This document shows positions 48,724 through 61,263 of a stretch of DNA of 64,000 nt, in pieces. Under the pieces are notes generated by a model. That model had not been told where the DNA came from. It searched no databases and was given only the letters and a program-made list of their open reading frames with translations. The DNA lies in assembly GCF_024713945.1 (NCBI RefSeq), contig NC_134680.1:3806001-3870000 (forward strand), read 5' to 3'. The translations under genes and the position numbers were made by a program. This stretch comes from Dermatophagoides farinae (lineage: Eukaryota > Arthropoda > Arachnida > Sarcoptiformes > Pyroglyphidae). The stretch's first letter is position 1. Every line of letters begins with the position of its first letter.

Positions 48724-51700
48724 ATGGATGGCATGGGCATAGAATAATTGGCTCAAATGAATAGAGCCATCAAATGAGCTCCATTCTTTTACAACTCAAT
48801 TGTGTTTGACTTGTCACACAAAAAAAACCAAACAAAACGACAGACTAGCTAACATTGTTTTGCTGTTTGTTTTTGGTTGACAGTGAATATCGAATGAATG
48901 ATGGATTCAATTTGATTATTCCAATCAATTCGATTCAATTTGATATGACCAGACCTATGTTATGAATTTCATTTCATTTCACTGTGTTTGTTCTGAGATT
49001 GATGCGAGAGCTAAACTAATGTATGGCCAGTTGGATTTAGTTTCATTAGACTAGATTCACATTTATATTTACTCATGGACAACCCAACGGGATAAAAAGT
49101 TCAACTTGGTCTGATTATCACCCACACACACACAAACACAAATACATACATACAATGGTATTAGATGCTTTTGTTGTGATATTTGAACAAGAAATTTGAG
49201 AGTGCCATGTTCGTTGATGAGCTACTACATCTTTTCAAAGCAAATCGGCTTTTTTGCTCACTCGTTCAAAAGTTGTTCCAACAAAAAATAACCTGTTATC
49301 AGTGGGCCATCTGTTCATTAAAACATGGCTGCAAGGCCTAAACATTGACACACACACACCCACAGAACCCAAAATGATTCACATTCATATGCAACAAAAA
49401 AAATTATGTTAGATTAAAAGTCGAGAAACAAGTTGTTAATTATAATAATTGTGGCGACAAGTCGACACTTGTGTCCAGCAAATGATCAGAAACAAAAATC
49501 AAAGGTTGAGATCCATCCAACAAACACATGAGGGTCATTAAAGTATCACATTTCGCCATGGCATGCAGTCTTGCAAGACAATTTCATTTCGCTTTGAGCC
49601 TTTTCATCTTTTCTTCTTTCATTTGTGATCAGCAAGGATGGCAATAAATTGTTATTTGTTTCATTTTCTATGCTTAGTGAACATCAAATTTCCAGTTGTT
49701 GGCGTGGGTTTTTTTCAATTCTCTGTAGCAATGTTTATGCACTTTTCTCAGTCACTTTTGTTGGCTGCATTATAATGATGTGAAGAAAATATTTGGACAT
49801 GACCAGAATCCGGTTCAAAGAAAAATATGTGTCTGTGGTGAATTATTAGTACACAGTACGTGTGCACTATGCTCGTGCATTCTCCACACACAAACACACA
49901 CATACACAGAGAGAAACGCACAATGGTAACTTGATCCAATCAACAATCGCAATCATAATGGCATCTCGAATAGAATCGGGTCTGATTGCTTTCATCCTAT
50001 ATTCATAATGAATTCGGATGGCAAGATTTAAAATAATTTTCTCTCTCATAACTGTAATCATTTCCATTCTCAATTTACAGGGCCAACAAAGGAAAGAAGG
50101 CAATATATAAGCAATAAGACGATGTGATGTGATGACAATGTTTGTCTGTGTGTGTGTGTGTGTGTTGTGAAGATGACATCGCAATTAAGTAGATGAATGG
50201 CAGGCTTTATTTCAAATCGTCATCTATTAATACCAACATCGGCCCGGCTTTTCTAGGCCTCGACAATTGATTCAACTGTGGTAAAGGTGCTTCTTATCTT
50301 GGGTAATCCCTGGCTGCTCGTTGCAATTTTCTAACAAAACCGATAAACAAATATAGCCAATAGATAGATAACAGTATCGAATAAAACCGATTCCCAACAA
50401 AAAAAAAAATTTAGAAACAAAATTATATAAATTTCTCTCATTTTTTGAGCCAACAAACACCAACAGAATGAAAACAGCATCTCTAAGGAGTTTCTGCCAT
50501 ATAATATAAACGAGTCGGCGTCAATTCAAATTGGATTCTAGCCTCAAACATGTATCGCCATCCAGTCAAATTGTCTTGTCGCCTGCAAATTTATCCTGTC
50601 CTTTCGTCTGTCAGTCAGTTAGTGTGTTACTATTAACAAGTCTCTCAAACCGAAACCAAATTCAAATGATTCCTATTCCTTTGTTTTTGGTTCGATCCAG
50701 TTGCAATTTTCAGTAACTGGTTTTATTGGTGTACCAAGTTTCAAGATTTTTTACCAACCGTACAAAAATTTACTTCCGATTCCACTTTTTATTGTCAATA
50801 TTATTGAAACATGGTACCACCGATAAATATTATTCAAAAAATCAGCTGGATTGAACGCCAAACACAAACGAATAGAAACCATATGAATCCGAATTGGTTC
50901 TGAGATTCCGATGTTAGCATCAAACCACAGAATTCCATGTTAAGCTTGCTGCAAGTGATTGAATCAGAAAACTGACTGACTGAGTGAATGAATAGAATTC
51001 TTCATCCATAGCCAAATTGACAAAAATAAAGCCCAAATTTTTGGAATTGCAATTGCTCAATCCATGTTTGTGGCATCTCAATTTCATTGGTAGCACTTGA
51101 AAAATACGGGCTAATCACATTGTCGATTGTGTCGACAAGAAGCAAACTTGTTTGTCTAGTACCAATGTCGTGGTTGTTTGTCTATGAATTTGTTTGCAAC
51201 AAACAAAACTGTGTGTCAAGTGTCATCTTGCCATATTTACACTGTACTCTGTACTGTAAAGAATATTATCCTGGTGAGAAGAGAATTGGAAAAAACTTGG
51301 AATTGCAAAATTCACTCACCCCCTTTACATCGTCGTCGGTATCCATTGACTTATAATATGAAGAAGCCAAGTTTTGGTTCGTTGTGTATGCGCTTCGTAT
51401 CGGACCAGTCGATTATAATGAAGAATGTGCAATATTATTATTATGTGAACAAATCGCTTGGGAGGAAAATGAAGCTCATCTTGATCGTGATGGCCTCATC
51501 TCAAACTCTTGGTGTGAATAATGATCGTTATCCGTGCATTCGCATTCATTCACTAACAGTAACTAACAAACAGTATGGATATTCAAGATCATTATCTGGA
51601 TATCATATCGAGACCATTACCCACACACACACACACACACATACAAAGTAACAGACATACAAATTAAGGTCAACTTGGATAATCTAACTCAATATGCTGA

Positions 51701-51893
51701 TAGCATCCATTTACTTCAGGGTGTGTCTTTGTGGGGATAGTTTACAACACAAACAAACAATCAATTCAAGTGTGAATATCACACACATACAACTTCATTA
51801 TTGTTAGCTGAGCAAAATTCGATAACAAATTGAATTATTCATAATTTATAATTATCGACTTACCAACCAAATAAAAGCCTTTTATTCTTTATT

Positions 51894-53018
51894 ATGGCCC
51901 AAATTTGTCAATTCTTGATTGCAAATATGGATTCGAGCACAAGCAAAACCAGTAGAATCAATCAAAGACGGCTTAGTAATTGTAGTTCAGTGGCTGTTAA
52001 AAATTCATCCAGTCAAAAAAATGTTGTCAACTATTATGATGCGAATCATGAATGTCTTGATTTTGAAGAAACGCAGCTATGTTTGTCAATGAATCGAATT
52101 CGACGTATATATTTGTCTGGTGGCGTCATCATTCGTCATTATCGTAATGATCGTAGTAAAGCCAATTGTTATCAGGATGAGTTGGCATATCTTTATACAA
52201 TATTTAAAGAGTATCTGATTCGAGGTCATCAAGACGATGGTCTCACAAAATCAAAAATCGAACAACAAAGAAAACGATTAAGACGTAACCAAACATCATA
52301 TTTAGCTCAGTTTCATCCATATAAAACTAACAAAACTAACAACGATCAATGGCTACCCACATATGCAGTATCATACGAAATTCAAATGCAAACTAACAGC
52401 AGCAATACTAGTCAGAATCAAATAGGCGATGCCGATGATTCTGAAACCAGCGAGAACATTGTACAGATATCATTCCGTCCCATCACTCGACAATCTTTTC
52501 TATTGAATACGTTGGGTGCATTCAATAAAACTATATTCGATGAAACAATCCGACGATGTGTGTCTATTGAATTGAGTACAAATCCACAACATCGGCTAGT
52601 AATGAGACCATGTCAAATGTCAATCACTACTGACCATCAGATTATCGATCGAAGAATATTCTTGGTTGCTAGACACGGATGGTTGGCCGTATTTCTGAAT
52701 GGTCGTGAAGATGCCTACCTATTACTCGAGAACGAATACCTAGTATTTGGTAGCCAACTCAAAGAATGGCCCATATTCTACGAACGTATCGTTGATACGA
52801 ATCAAGCCAATCATGATCTGACCGAAATGTTCTATCGACGTACCAACATTGTTCAGGATCAGTATTCAGCCAACGGTATGATTGTAACACGTGGTGTCAT
52901 TCAAAACGAATACAAACCTGATTCGTTCACAATGGTCGGTCTAGGAAATGCCATTGTGAACATGACCTATTTCCAGCAATTACTAACCATCTCATCAAAT
53001 GATACAACTCATTCTTAA
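51894..53018 (+). CDS. Unrecognised 374-aa protein, single exon
   Basis: Uninterrupted frame of 374 codons from ATG to TAA, with normal composition and no repeats. An N-terminal serine-rich, basic lead is followed by two ordered-looking parts. The first has a tyrosine/arginine-rich segment (LCLSMNRIRRIYLSGGVIIRHYR). The second, after an acidic N/S linker, reads SFRPITRQSFLLNTLGAFN, then FLVARHGWLAVFLNGREDAYLL and PIFYERIV. There is no signal peptide or TM helix. I do not recognise a domain; the C-terminal half looks like a beta-rich fold, which is a guess. It is convergent with SEC63 (127 bases between stops), and an AATAAA near 53089 probably ends its transcript. It could be a lineage-specific gene or a highly diverged member of a known family. 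Confidence 0.7.
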   Translation: MAQICQFLIANMDSSTSKTSRINQRRLSNCSSVAVKNSSSQKNVVNYYDANHECLDFEETQLCLSMNRIRRIYLSGGVIIRHYRNDRSKANCYQDELAYLYTIFKEYLIRGHQDDGLTKSKIEQQRKRLRRNQTSYLAQFHPYKTNKTNNDQWLPTYAVSYEIQMQTNSSNTSQNQIGDADDSETSENIVQISFRPITRQSFLLNTLGAFNKTIFDETIRRCVSIELSTNPQHRLVMRPCQMSITTDHQIIDRRIFLVARHGWLAVFLNGREDAYLLLENEYLVFGSQLKEWPIFYERIVDTNQANHDLTEMFYRRTNIVQDQYSANGMIVTRGVIQNEYKPDSFTMVGLGNAIVNMTYFQQLLTISSNDTTHS

Positions 53019-53144
53019 ACTAGCCGATTAATCGAAACACACAACAGTTAAATAGATAATTTTTATTAATGTTTATGATAATTGAAAAAATAAAAATTCT
53101 TCAACATATTTTTCACGTTTATTATTATTAACAACACATCGCCA

Positions 53145-55814
53145 TCAGTCATCATCTTCCGGTTCGTCATAATCATCGTCGTCGTCATCATCAACATCAT
53201 CATCATCGTGTCTGTGGCGAGAGTGATGATGACGATTTCCAGCAGTCATATTATCGCCATTGTCTTCATCGTCATCATCATCACTAGCAATCAGATCAGA
53301 ATCGGATGCAGCCGAATCATCTTCCGGCTGTTGATCATCTTCCTCTTCAGACATTTCCCATTGTGGATGTGAAACAATCTCTTTCGGTGCTTCTTTCACA
53401 TCCAACTATATATTCACAAATGAATAATAAAACAAATTAAAATTAAAAAAATAAAACAAAAAATAGTATAGAAAAGAATGAATGTTTACCTTGAGTGTTT
53501 TGAAATAATCCATATCGACATATGAATCACATCTGACATTGACCATATATTGATAGGATCCAGGCTCTTGTGGTGCCATGAATTTCAGCTCTACTTCTTC
53601 ACGGTCGACAAGATTGGTCATGAAATATGGTATCGTCTTTACTGACATCTTTTTCCGATCAGTTATGTAGATCCACCAATGTTCTTGTTTGTCTTCTGGG
53701 TAATAAGGACAATGCACACTGTGCGACATTTTCGATACTGCTTTGAAAATTTCTTTTTTCGGCAGATTCTGCTTAACGATTGACCAATCATCATCGTCAT
53801 TATCATCGTTTGATTGCGTTTTATTATTTGCAGCACTTGGCCTGGCTACCGATTCCTCATTTTCGTCTGGTTCTTCACTTTCTTTGCCACGTTTGGTCGT
53901 CGGTTCTGATTCCTTTGCGTCGGAATCCGATTCAGAACCAGAATTTTCCTGGGAATGATTGTGATGATGATGAGCTTCGTTGTCGGAACAATTTTCTGAG
54001 ACATTTTCCTCAGAATGTTGTTGCTTCACTTTGCTCCCATCTTGGGATCCTCCTTTCTGCTGTTGTTGTTGTTGTTGCGATCGTTGCTGATTCTGACGTT
54101 GTCTTAGTGGCTGCTTCTTTTTCGGTTTAGCTTTCTTTTTTCCTTTCGATTGCTTTTCCCATGGTTTGCTGCTCTTTTTCGCTGCAGATTTATTCTCATC
54201 CTGTTCATCAGGATCGATAACTAATTCACTATTGGCAGCAGGCGATAAGCTCGATGCAGCAAGATGATTGCTCGAATAAGTATTATTCTCGTTGACCAAA
54301 GACAAATCTTTAAACAGTTTCGACATTGGTTGTCGAGTGAGCTTAACAAACACAGTGACTAATGCGCCAGCTGTGATAGTGGCCGTATCTTCATCATCGA
54401 TTACTTCCGACCGGACATCCACATCCAACAATGGCATCCGGCCAAGAACATTCAACAGATCACAATACTGTTCATCATTGAGTCGTGCCAACATTTGTCG
54501 ACGATCTTCATTGGGTAATGAGGCCAATTGCTGCATGTTTCGAATATTACGACGGCGATTAATAAAGTAACGTAGCATATCTTCGGTTATGTGTGGCAAT
54601 TGTAACATAGAATTCTTATTCGACCACATTGCCTGCACGACAAGAGCGTTCATTTTCATAGCATTCTCCATCGTATCTAACGATGGACATCTTGCTATTC
54701 GACGAGATAGATAGAGGAACGTCAATTGTGAGCTACATTGTACGAATTCCTGGATCAGATATGGGATTTTGCTAAGGATGTATTTTTTGTCCTGTTCCAA
54801 AGCCATCGATGGCAACGAAATTCGTAAAAGATGAGCGTACATTAGGGTTCGAGCTTTGAGACTATATTCAAAACACAGTGGACGTTCCTTATTATTCATG
54901 GCCAGATTCGGAATTTGTTTCATTAGTTTCGGTATCTCGACATTATCGGCGGGCCGTTCTTGTATCTCACCATTGTGTGATTTGTCAAATTCCAATGATG
55001 CACAGATGACCATCAACACACGACGAAGCATCATCTGAGGACTTTTGTTTATATAATACAAGTACAATTGTGAAGTGTCAAGAAGCACTTTGAAATCGCC
55101 ATATTTCGACGAATTTGACCACCATATACGAACACAAACGGGCAATACAATCATTAACATGAGTACGTAGACCATCAATACGAACACTGAATTTTCCTTT
55201 TCGACGATCCATGACGGCAATGCGATACCGAATGACATAGCACCTGGGCCGTCTGGATTTCCATATTCTTCCCAGTTTTTACGAGCTTGTTCATCGGTTA
55301 ACGCTGCATAAGCTTTTGTGATTTTCATAAATTTCTTTTCATCACCAGTCTCTTTGTCCGGGTGGTAGATCAAAGATAGACGACGGTAAGCTTTCTTGAT
55401 TTCAGCACTTGATGATTGTGGATCGATACCCAATATCTCGAACGGATCAAATGTTACGTAGTCGGGCTGAATTTCTGATACTTTGTATGCAAATACAATC
55501 AATCCGATCCAGGAGACAATTAGCACAATTTTCGTTAACCGTTTACGAACCGTTCTAGATGGTTCTTTCAATTTCATGTAATGTTCTTTGATCAAACAAG
55601 GCTCACAACGGCACTGCTGTATGAACCGTTGCTTGTACGGTGAATTATTATCGATTGATTGGGCTGATTTTCGTTCCTTGTGAACATCATCTTTGTCTTT
55701 GTCACATGGCCAAAATAAATAGGTACATGGCGCAAGGATCATGGTAAGGAATGCCAAAACAAAATAGTAGAATGTCGTTCCACTTTCGTCATATTGGAAT
55801 TTTGTTCCGGCCAT
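53145..55814 (-). CDS. SEC63: SEC63 translocation protein (ER J-domain subunit)
   Basis: Predicted 861 aa in two exons (55814-53490 and 53405-53145). The N-terminus MAGTKFQYDESGTTFYYF and TM1 match SEC63. A second TM (KIVLIVSWIGLIVFAYKV) precedes the luminal J domain with HPD at residues 151-153 and KKFMKITKAYAALTDEQARKNW. A third TM (VLMVYVLMLMIVLPVCV) leads to the cytosolic Brl/Sec63 domain, a K/Q/S-rich linker and a second Brl part (HWWIYITDRK, VRCDSYVDMDYFKTLKLDVKEAP). An acidic D/E tail ends in DEPEDDD, the expected Sec62-binding type of end. It works with Sec61 and BiP in protein import into the ER. The low-complexity linker is longer than in vertebrates. Confidence 0.95.
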
Positions 55815-56340
55815 GGCTAAACGATTTCAATCTCTAACGAGTTGATCAACAATTGACATAAAAACACTGAAAAACGGCTTAGATTAGAATAAGAAAAATG
55901 GACAATTCAATTCAAATTTACCGATGTGTGAATCAAAGAAAACCAAATGAATGAATGAATGGATGGTAGTAAAAATCAGGTGTGTTTCGTTTTGGTTCAC
56001 CAATTCAGCTGTAGCTGATTGTTGTGATGAAATTGTGGCGGCCAAATTTTTACAACGTTTTAAACGATCTTATCAATCTGTCAAATTTTTAAATGAACGC
56101 GTGTACAAATGTAACCGTTAATGAACCGCAATGAAGAGAAAACACCAACAAATAAAAAACGATGCATGAAATACATACACACAAAAACCATCATGCATGC
56201 ATAGAGCAGAGTTTTATAAAACTACCGACGCGGCACACATAATCAAGAATGGAATGGAATCATTTTCGAGTATACACTCGCATCATCTGGTGATTTGTAT
56301 TCGAATTTATTTTTGCAAACAAAAAAAAAGTAAGAAAAAA
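55815..56340. other. Intergenic, SEC63 5' flank / P450 3' flank
   Basis: No coding signal. It contains the SEC63 promoter and 5' UTR side, a TGAA repeat near 55950, and A-rich runs near 56320 at the end of the P450 gene. Confidence 0.5.
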
Positions 56341-57991
56341 TCAAGCATTCAGCCGTTGAAATTGTAACCAAATATTGTCATAAGGTTTTATCAATTCTGC
56401 ATGTGCATCCACTCGAAGCATTCCGTTTGAATCATATTGATAATCTCGTCCAGGACATAATTCGATTCGATAATCACATACTAAACGAGTGATTATAGCC
56501 CGTATTTCGGCCATAGCTAACGATCCACCAATGCAACTACGTTGACTTAAGCCAAACGCTAAAAATTTTGGATCATTAGCGGCCGTTATTGTTGTTGGTA
56601 ATCCATTACGATCAGGATCAAAACGATAAGGTTTTGGCCATATTTCCTGATCATGGTGAATGGTCCAAACGGGCACTTGTATGGCAACATTGTTGGGCAA
56701 AATTTTCATTTCCGAATCAAGTTCAAACTCATAATTGTCACAATTGGTGTGATCACTGATTTCTCGTATGAGATAATCGATGACCGGAGGATATAGACGC
56801 AATGATTCATAAATGATTCGATCCAACAATTCACCATCCATCTGTTGTTGTCTCAATCGATCTTGTACATGAGTATGTCGAGCCAAATTGAACAAAACGA
56901 ATGAAATAGCGAAAGCAGTGGTTTCATATCCAGCCATCAGAATGACCAATAGATTACCGATCAATTCATCATGAGAAAGATTGTTTAGATTGAGGTGATG
57001 AAGAACAAAATCCAATAGATTTTTACGCACACCAATGTCGAAATCATCTTGTTGTCCATAATTATTGTTATGGCATTGCTGTTGTTGTTTCTCGTAACGG
57101 AAAATCTGTTGCCTAAGATAACCGGTCAAATGATCAATGATTGGACCAGAACTAATGTGATCGTTGATGAATTTCAACAGATTTTTCATGAACGGATATA
57201 TCATGGCTGATCGAACCAAAACAGTGTCACAATTGTTAACAAAAAAATGTTCCACCATAGTGAATAGTGGTGATTGTCTGTAAAAATCTTCATTGTCGAT
57301 GGCAAATGCATAATGACTGATTGTGTCCAATGTATAGCGTTTTGACATTTCGCTTACATTCACGATTAATTTTCCGTTATCATCTGATTGAATTTGAATG
57401 TAACCGGGGCATGTTTCAGGTTCTTTCAAAATGGCCATTAGACGAAACACCGATTCGCCAATCATTTGGTTAGCTAAAACAGATGATTTTATTCTAGTCG
57501 AATTGAATGCCGGTGTTAATACACGACGAACTTGACGCCAGCGATCATCTGTCATTGTCATATGGATCATAACAATTAGAGTGAATTGCAACTGTTTTGT
57601 ACAAACCTCTCAATGCCAGAATGGACGAACTAAATGGTTGCAATTCTAACATCAGCCGTAAACGATTGGGAAATTGTCGTGCCCGTTGAATGAATATTTG
57701 CTTTATGAGCGGAATATTCTTCGTCACCAATACAGCTCGATCACCTCGGAAATAGCCAAAAGTATGGCCATATTGTTCGAACCATTTGTCCATTGATCGC
57801 CATAGATATTGTTTGTCAAACAATCGAATATTACCAAAAAGAAAATTTGGTTTTGGTCCAGAAATTCCAGCCCGTCGAAATGTTTGTAACAATCTATACC
57901 TTTGGCAAGACCATTTTATCAATCTCCATAGAATGTACACTGTGATTGTCCATAGAAAGTATGATAACAATAATAAGGACCAAGGATGCAT
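56341..57991 (-). CDS. Cytochrome P450, probably CYP3-clan
   Basis: Predicted 530 aa in two exons (57991-57607 and 57548-56341) with a 58-base intron. An N-terminal membrane anchor (LLLLSYFLWTITVYILW) is followed by a GPKP hinge. The C-helix is DDRWRQVRRVL. The I-helix motif AGYETT has the form usual in the CYP3 clan. The K-helix ExxR is in ESLRLYPP, the meta-coil is PYRFDPDR, and the heme loop is FGLSQRSCIGG with Cys467. All catalytic landmarks are intact. Substrate is unknown; clan members in mites often handle xenobiotics, which is inference. Poly-N/Q (QQQQCHNNNYGQQ) interrupts the region before the I-helix. Confidence 0.92.
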
Positions 57992-58673
57992 GATCTCCGT
58001 TTAAACAGGTGCTCAATGACGAACTGCCAAGAATTTTGTTTGTTTGTTCACATCAATGACAACAGTAGTAGTGACCACGACTGTATTCATGTGGTTCACC
58101 TTGAAATATGTCCATCAAATAGTAAAGCAACAATGTTAGCCTTAACTTTGATAGTGAATATGAAAATGAGTAATAATCAACACTACGTTACATTGTATAA
58201 ATGAGTGAATTTATTTTCAAAAAATTTCAATTATGATCGATACATCGATTATCATGGTCATAAGTATGTTTGGATTATGTTGTTGTTGTATTCATATTAT
58301 TATTTGTCAACGAGAACCAAACGTGACAGATATATATTAGAAATAAAGCAAAAAAAAGAACAAACAAGTCTATGATGTGTATGTATGGTACGAGGAATAT
58401 TGAATAAAATAGGATGCTGCCATTTTGGAATATTGACATAATTATATCGTGCTTTGGTTAACATCATTATAATACTATATGCTATTACAATAGAGATTAG
58501 TACATTACACTCATCTAACCTATAGATTGATTCAAAAACCACGATAAAGCCACAGGCCATTCAAAGGAAGAAAAAGAGAGAGAGAGAAGAAAAAAAATTG
58601 AGTGGTACTGTCTATGTAGCAGAGAAAAGATGTGCTGTCACTGGATTCAGGACAAAGGACAAATAATAATCTA

Positions 58674-58706
<33 letters not shown>

Positions 58707-58778
58707 ATGAAGATGATAGATGATCGATAACGAGTATGATTGCCTTCCATATATGGGTCAATGGGGGATCCGGTTAAT
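57992..58778. other. Intergenic between P450 and cytochrome b561 genes
   Basis: No coding region. The P450 promoter should lie at its left end and the 3' UTR of the b561 gene at its right end. A (GAT)n tract is at 58673-58703. Confidence 0.5.
58673..58703. repeat. (TGA)n microsatellite
   Basis: About ten TGA units, probably in the 3' UTR of the downstream minus-strand gene. Confidence 0.85.
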
Positions 58779-60292
58779 TTAGTTGACATAAAATGTGGAT
58801 GGTCGATTTCGGCTGAAATTTAGCACCAAATATGGCATGAGAATGGCCAATAATATGAGACAAGCGCCGACCAAATTGATGACAATACCAGCGTTGAGGA
58901 AAATGTTGAAATCTTCGATTCGCATATCACGATAATCGAATCTTCCAGGTTCGGTAAGCGATGGTCCAGCCAAACGAGAACGAGCTGTTTGTAAAAGGCC
59001 AGCCAAACAGGCAGCAATAGCCAACACAAAAATCACGACACCAAAAGTGATATGCGTTGGTAGGAATCGGGCTCGATATCCGGCAGTTGAACGATCACAA
59101 CAGAGCAGAACCAAAAATGTGATGAAACCAAACAAAAACTAAACATATATTGTGATTATTTATTTGCACGATTATTTGATTTTATCATAGAACAACTTAC
59201 CTGAAGGGCGAACAAAGCGCAGGTAGTTAGACCGATCCATGAATGAAGTGAATAAAAGTGCTGAACTTGTTGATCAGGACTTGAAGCGATCGATTGAGCC
59301 TGGAAACCGATAAGAAAGCCAAACGATACCAAACCGATCGAGATAACAAAGAAGAAAGCATGTGCTATCTTGTTGTATATTTTTTTACAACACAAATACG
59401 TCTTATAAATCAACATTGCTGCGGAATGTCAATCAGAATGAATATATAAGTCATAATTGAATGAATCGTCGATGTACTTACATTGTCCGTTGACAAAGAT
59501 AAATCCGGTGAGCATCAGAAAGGCATGCAAATTGTACATTTTACGTTTATCATTCTGGTAAGCAAAACCTTTATCATATTTGAAGAACCAATAGACCAAT
59601 GCAGCTACAGAACCGAATAGACCAATTTGTGCCAATAACCACAGTAGTCCATAAAGCAATTTAGAACATGTAGTTTGTGGATAAAGATCGTAATCATCAT
59701 CATCATCAATGTTGTCGATCGATGTTTTCGGGCCACCATAGCCACCATCGATTGCCAATGAAGAACTGGAACGTTGTTGATGTTTATTGTTGGCTGATGC
59801 CATTTTATGATTGTTGGATGATTGAGAATTTAGTGATTGTTTGGAGCCTCCGCCGTTCAATTTGCTATGGATTCCCAATGATGAAAACAGTGATTGCTGA
59901 TGCTTACTTTGCTGCTGCTGCTGTTGTTGTTGTTGTTGTTGATATTGGTCACGAGCAGACGGAACCTGTTGCTGCTGAGCGGTTGATTGTTGTACCGAGC
60001 TAATTATAGTGGATGTTGGTCGAGCTGCTGATGACGAACTAGTTGTGAATGTGGTGGGTTGACTTGCTGAATGATAGAAATGATTTCGATCGGTCAAATA
60101 GTTACGATATGGTTGGCTATGGATACCACCACCAGTGGATGCGGCGGTATACGTACTCGAACTGGAAGTGGTCGTTGTATACGACGTAGTATTCGATGTG
60201 TAATGATACGAACTTGAACTTGACACTATCGTCTTGCCAGTTAGACCGGATGGTGTTTGACGATAATCGCTATTACTGTTGCTACTCGACAT
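58779..60292 (-). CDS. Cytochrome b561 family transmembrane ferrireductase with a long disordered N-terminus
   Basis: Predicted 462 aa, exons 60292-59482, 59418-59201 and 59138-58779. I chose the ATG at 60292 because the frame further upstream opens only with TTG. About 210 N-terminal residues are low complexity (S/T-rich, a run of eleven Q, an acidic DDDDDYD patch). Six hydrophobic helices follow, with the family's heme-ligand histidines in NLHAFLMLTGF, KIAHAFF, YSLHSWIG and LPTHITFG, plus TAR and tail. The family moves electrons from cytosolic ascorbate across membranes to reduce monodehydroascorbate or ferric iron. The core is of normal length; the N-terminal extension is the unusual part. 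Confidence 0.87.
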
Positions 60293-61240
60293 GATTAGAT
60301 TGTTCGCGATAAAGGATGGCAAGATTGATTAGAATCTCTGAATCTTTTAGAAAGCACCAATCAGATAGACAGACAGACAGAGCGATAGAGTTTGTGTTAT
60401 TTCAATCAACCGATTGTGTCATTATTCATTTATGGAAACAAGATAGATTGGATGATTGAATCATACAATTTTTTAGAAAGATTACTGTTATGATAAGCAA
60501 AAAGTTATCGAAAAGTTTTATTGATGAGATATGATGCAATTCGTCCACTCGATAGACAGACGCATTGTTTCGCCTGTTTGGATGGGAAATCGTTAACACA
60601 ATATTGAATTGGATTCTTGTTGCAAACAAAATGTGAGGCGCCAAACTATTTTCAAACTACGATTTAACTACCATGCAATACTAACACATATCAGACAGAC
60701 AGGTTGAAATCATAAAAATAGAAGATGGCCAACGGTCACTTGTTATTGAAACACCGAACACGACGTAGTTAAACTGAATTAACTATCTGACTGACTGAAT
60801 GGATGAATATTTGGCTGAATAGCCAATTTTAATGTTCAATCCTATCGTCAACTGTATTCAATAGCAAACAAACATACATTGAGACAAGAGACGACGACAA
60901 GGCGTCAACTACTACGGCAAAACTAGTCGATGCATCAACAAACACACACATCCTATAACCATCGTCATCATCATCATCATCATCATAAAAATAATAATAA
61001 TTACGGTTCTCTTACTACCAACAAACCTCAGCAAAAATGATCATCACATCGAGTAGAAGCACACCACTTTTTGAGGTTTGGTACGATCTAATCATCACTC
61101 TGAACCAATCTCATCACTATCCAGCCTGCAACCAAATGGATATTGAATGTGAGAGAGAGAAAGAAAGAATGGTTCAGGTCACTGGCATTTGTCATTATGA
61201 CACGATCCTGCAGTCAACAGAGTGAAAAAGAACCAGTTGA

Positions 61241-61263
61241 CAACAACAACAACAACAACAACA
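61241..61263. repeat. (CAA)n microsatellite
   Basis: About eight CAA units. Confidence 0.85.

Larger units (their letters stand above)
44676..51893. other. 7 kb gene-poor region
   Basis: No gene recognised. Short frames come from CT, CA and poly-T repeats or have no domain. It contains two long CT tracts (listed) and CA tracts. It may hold promoter DNA of the gene at 51894 or introns of an unseen gene. Confidence 0.45.
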
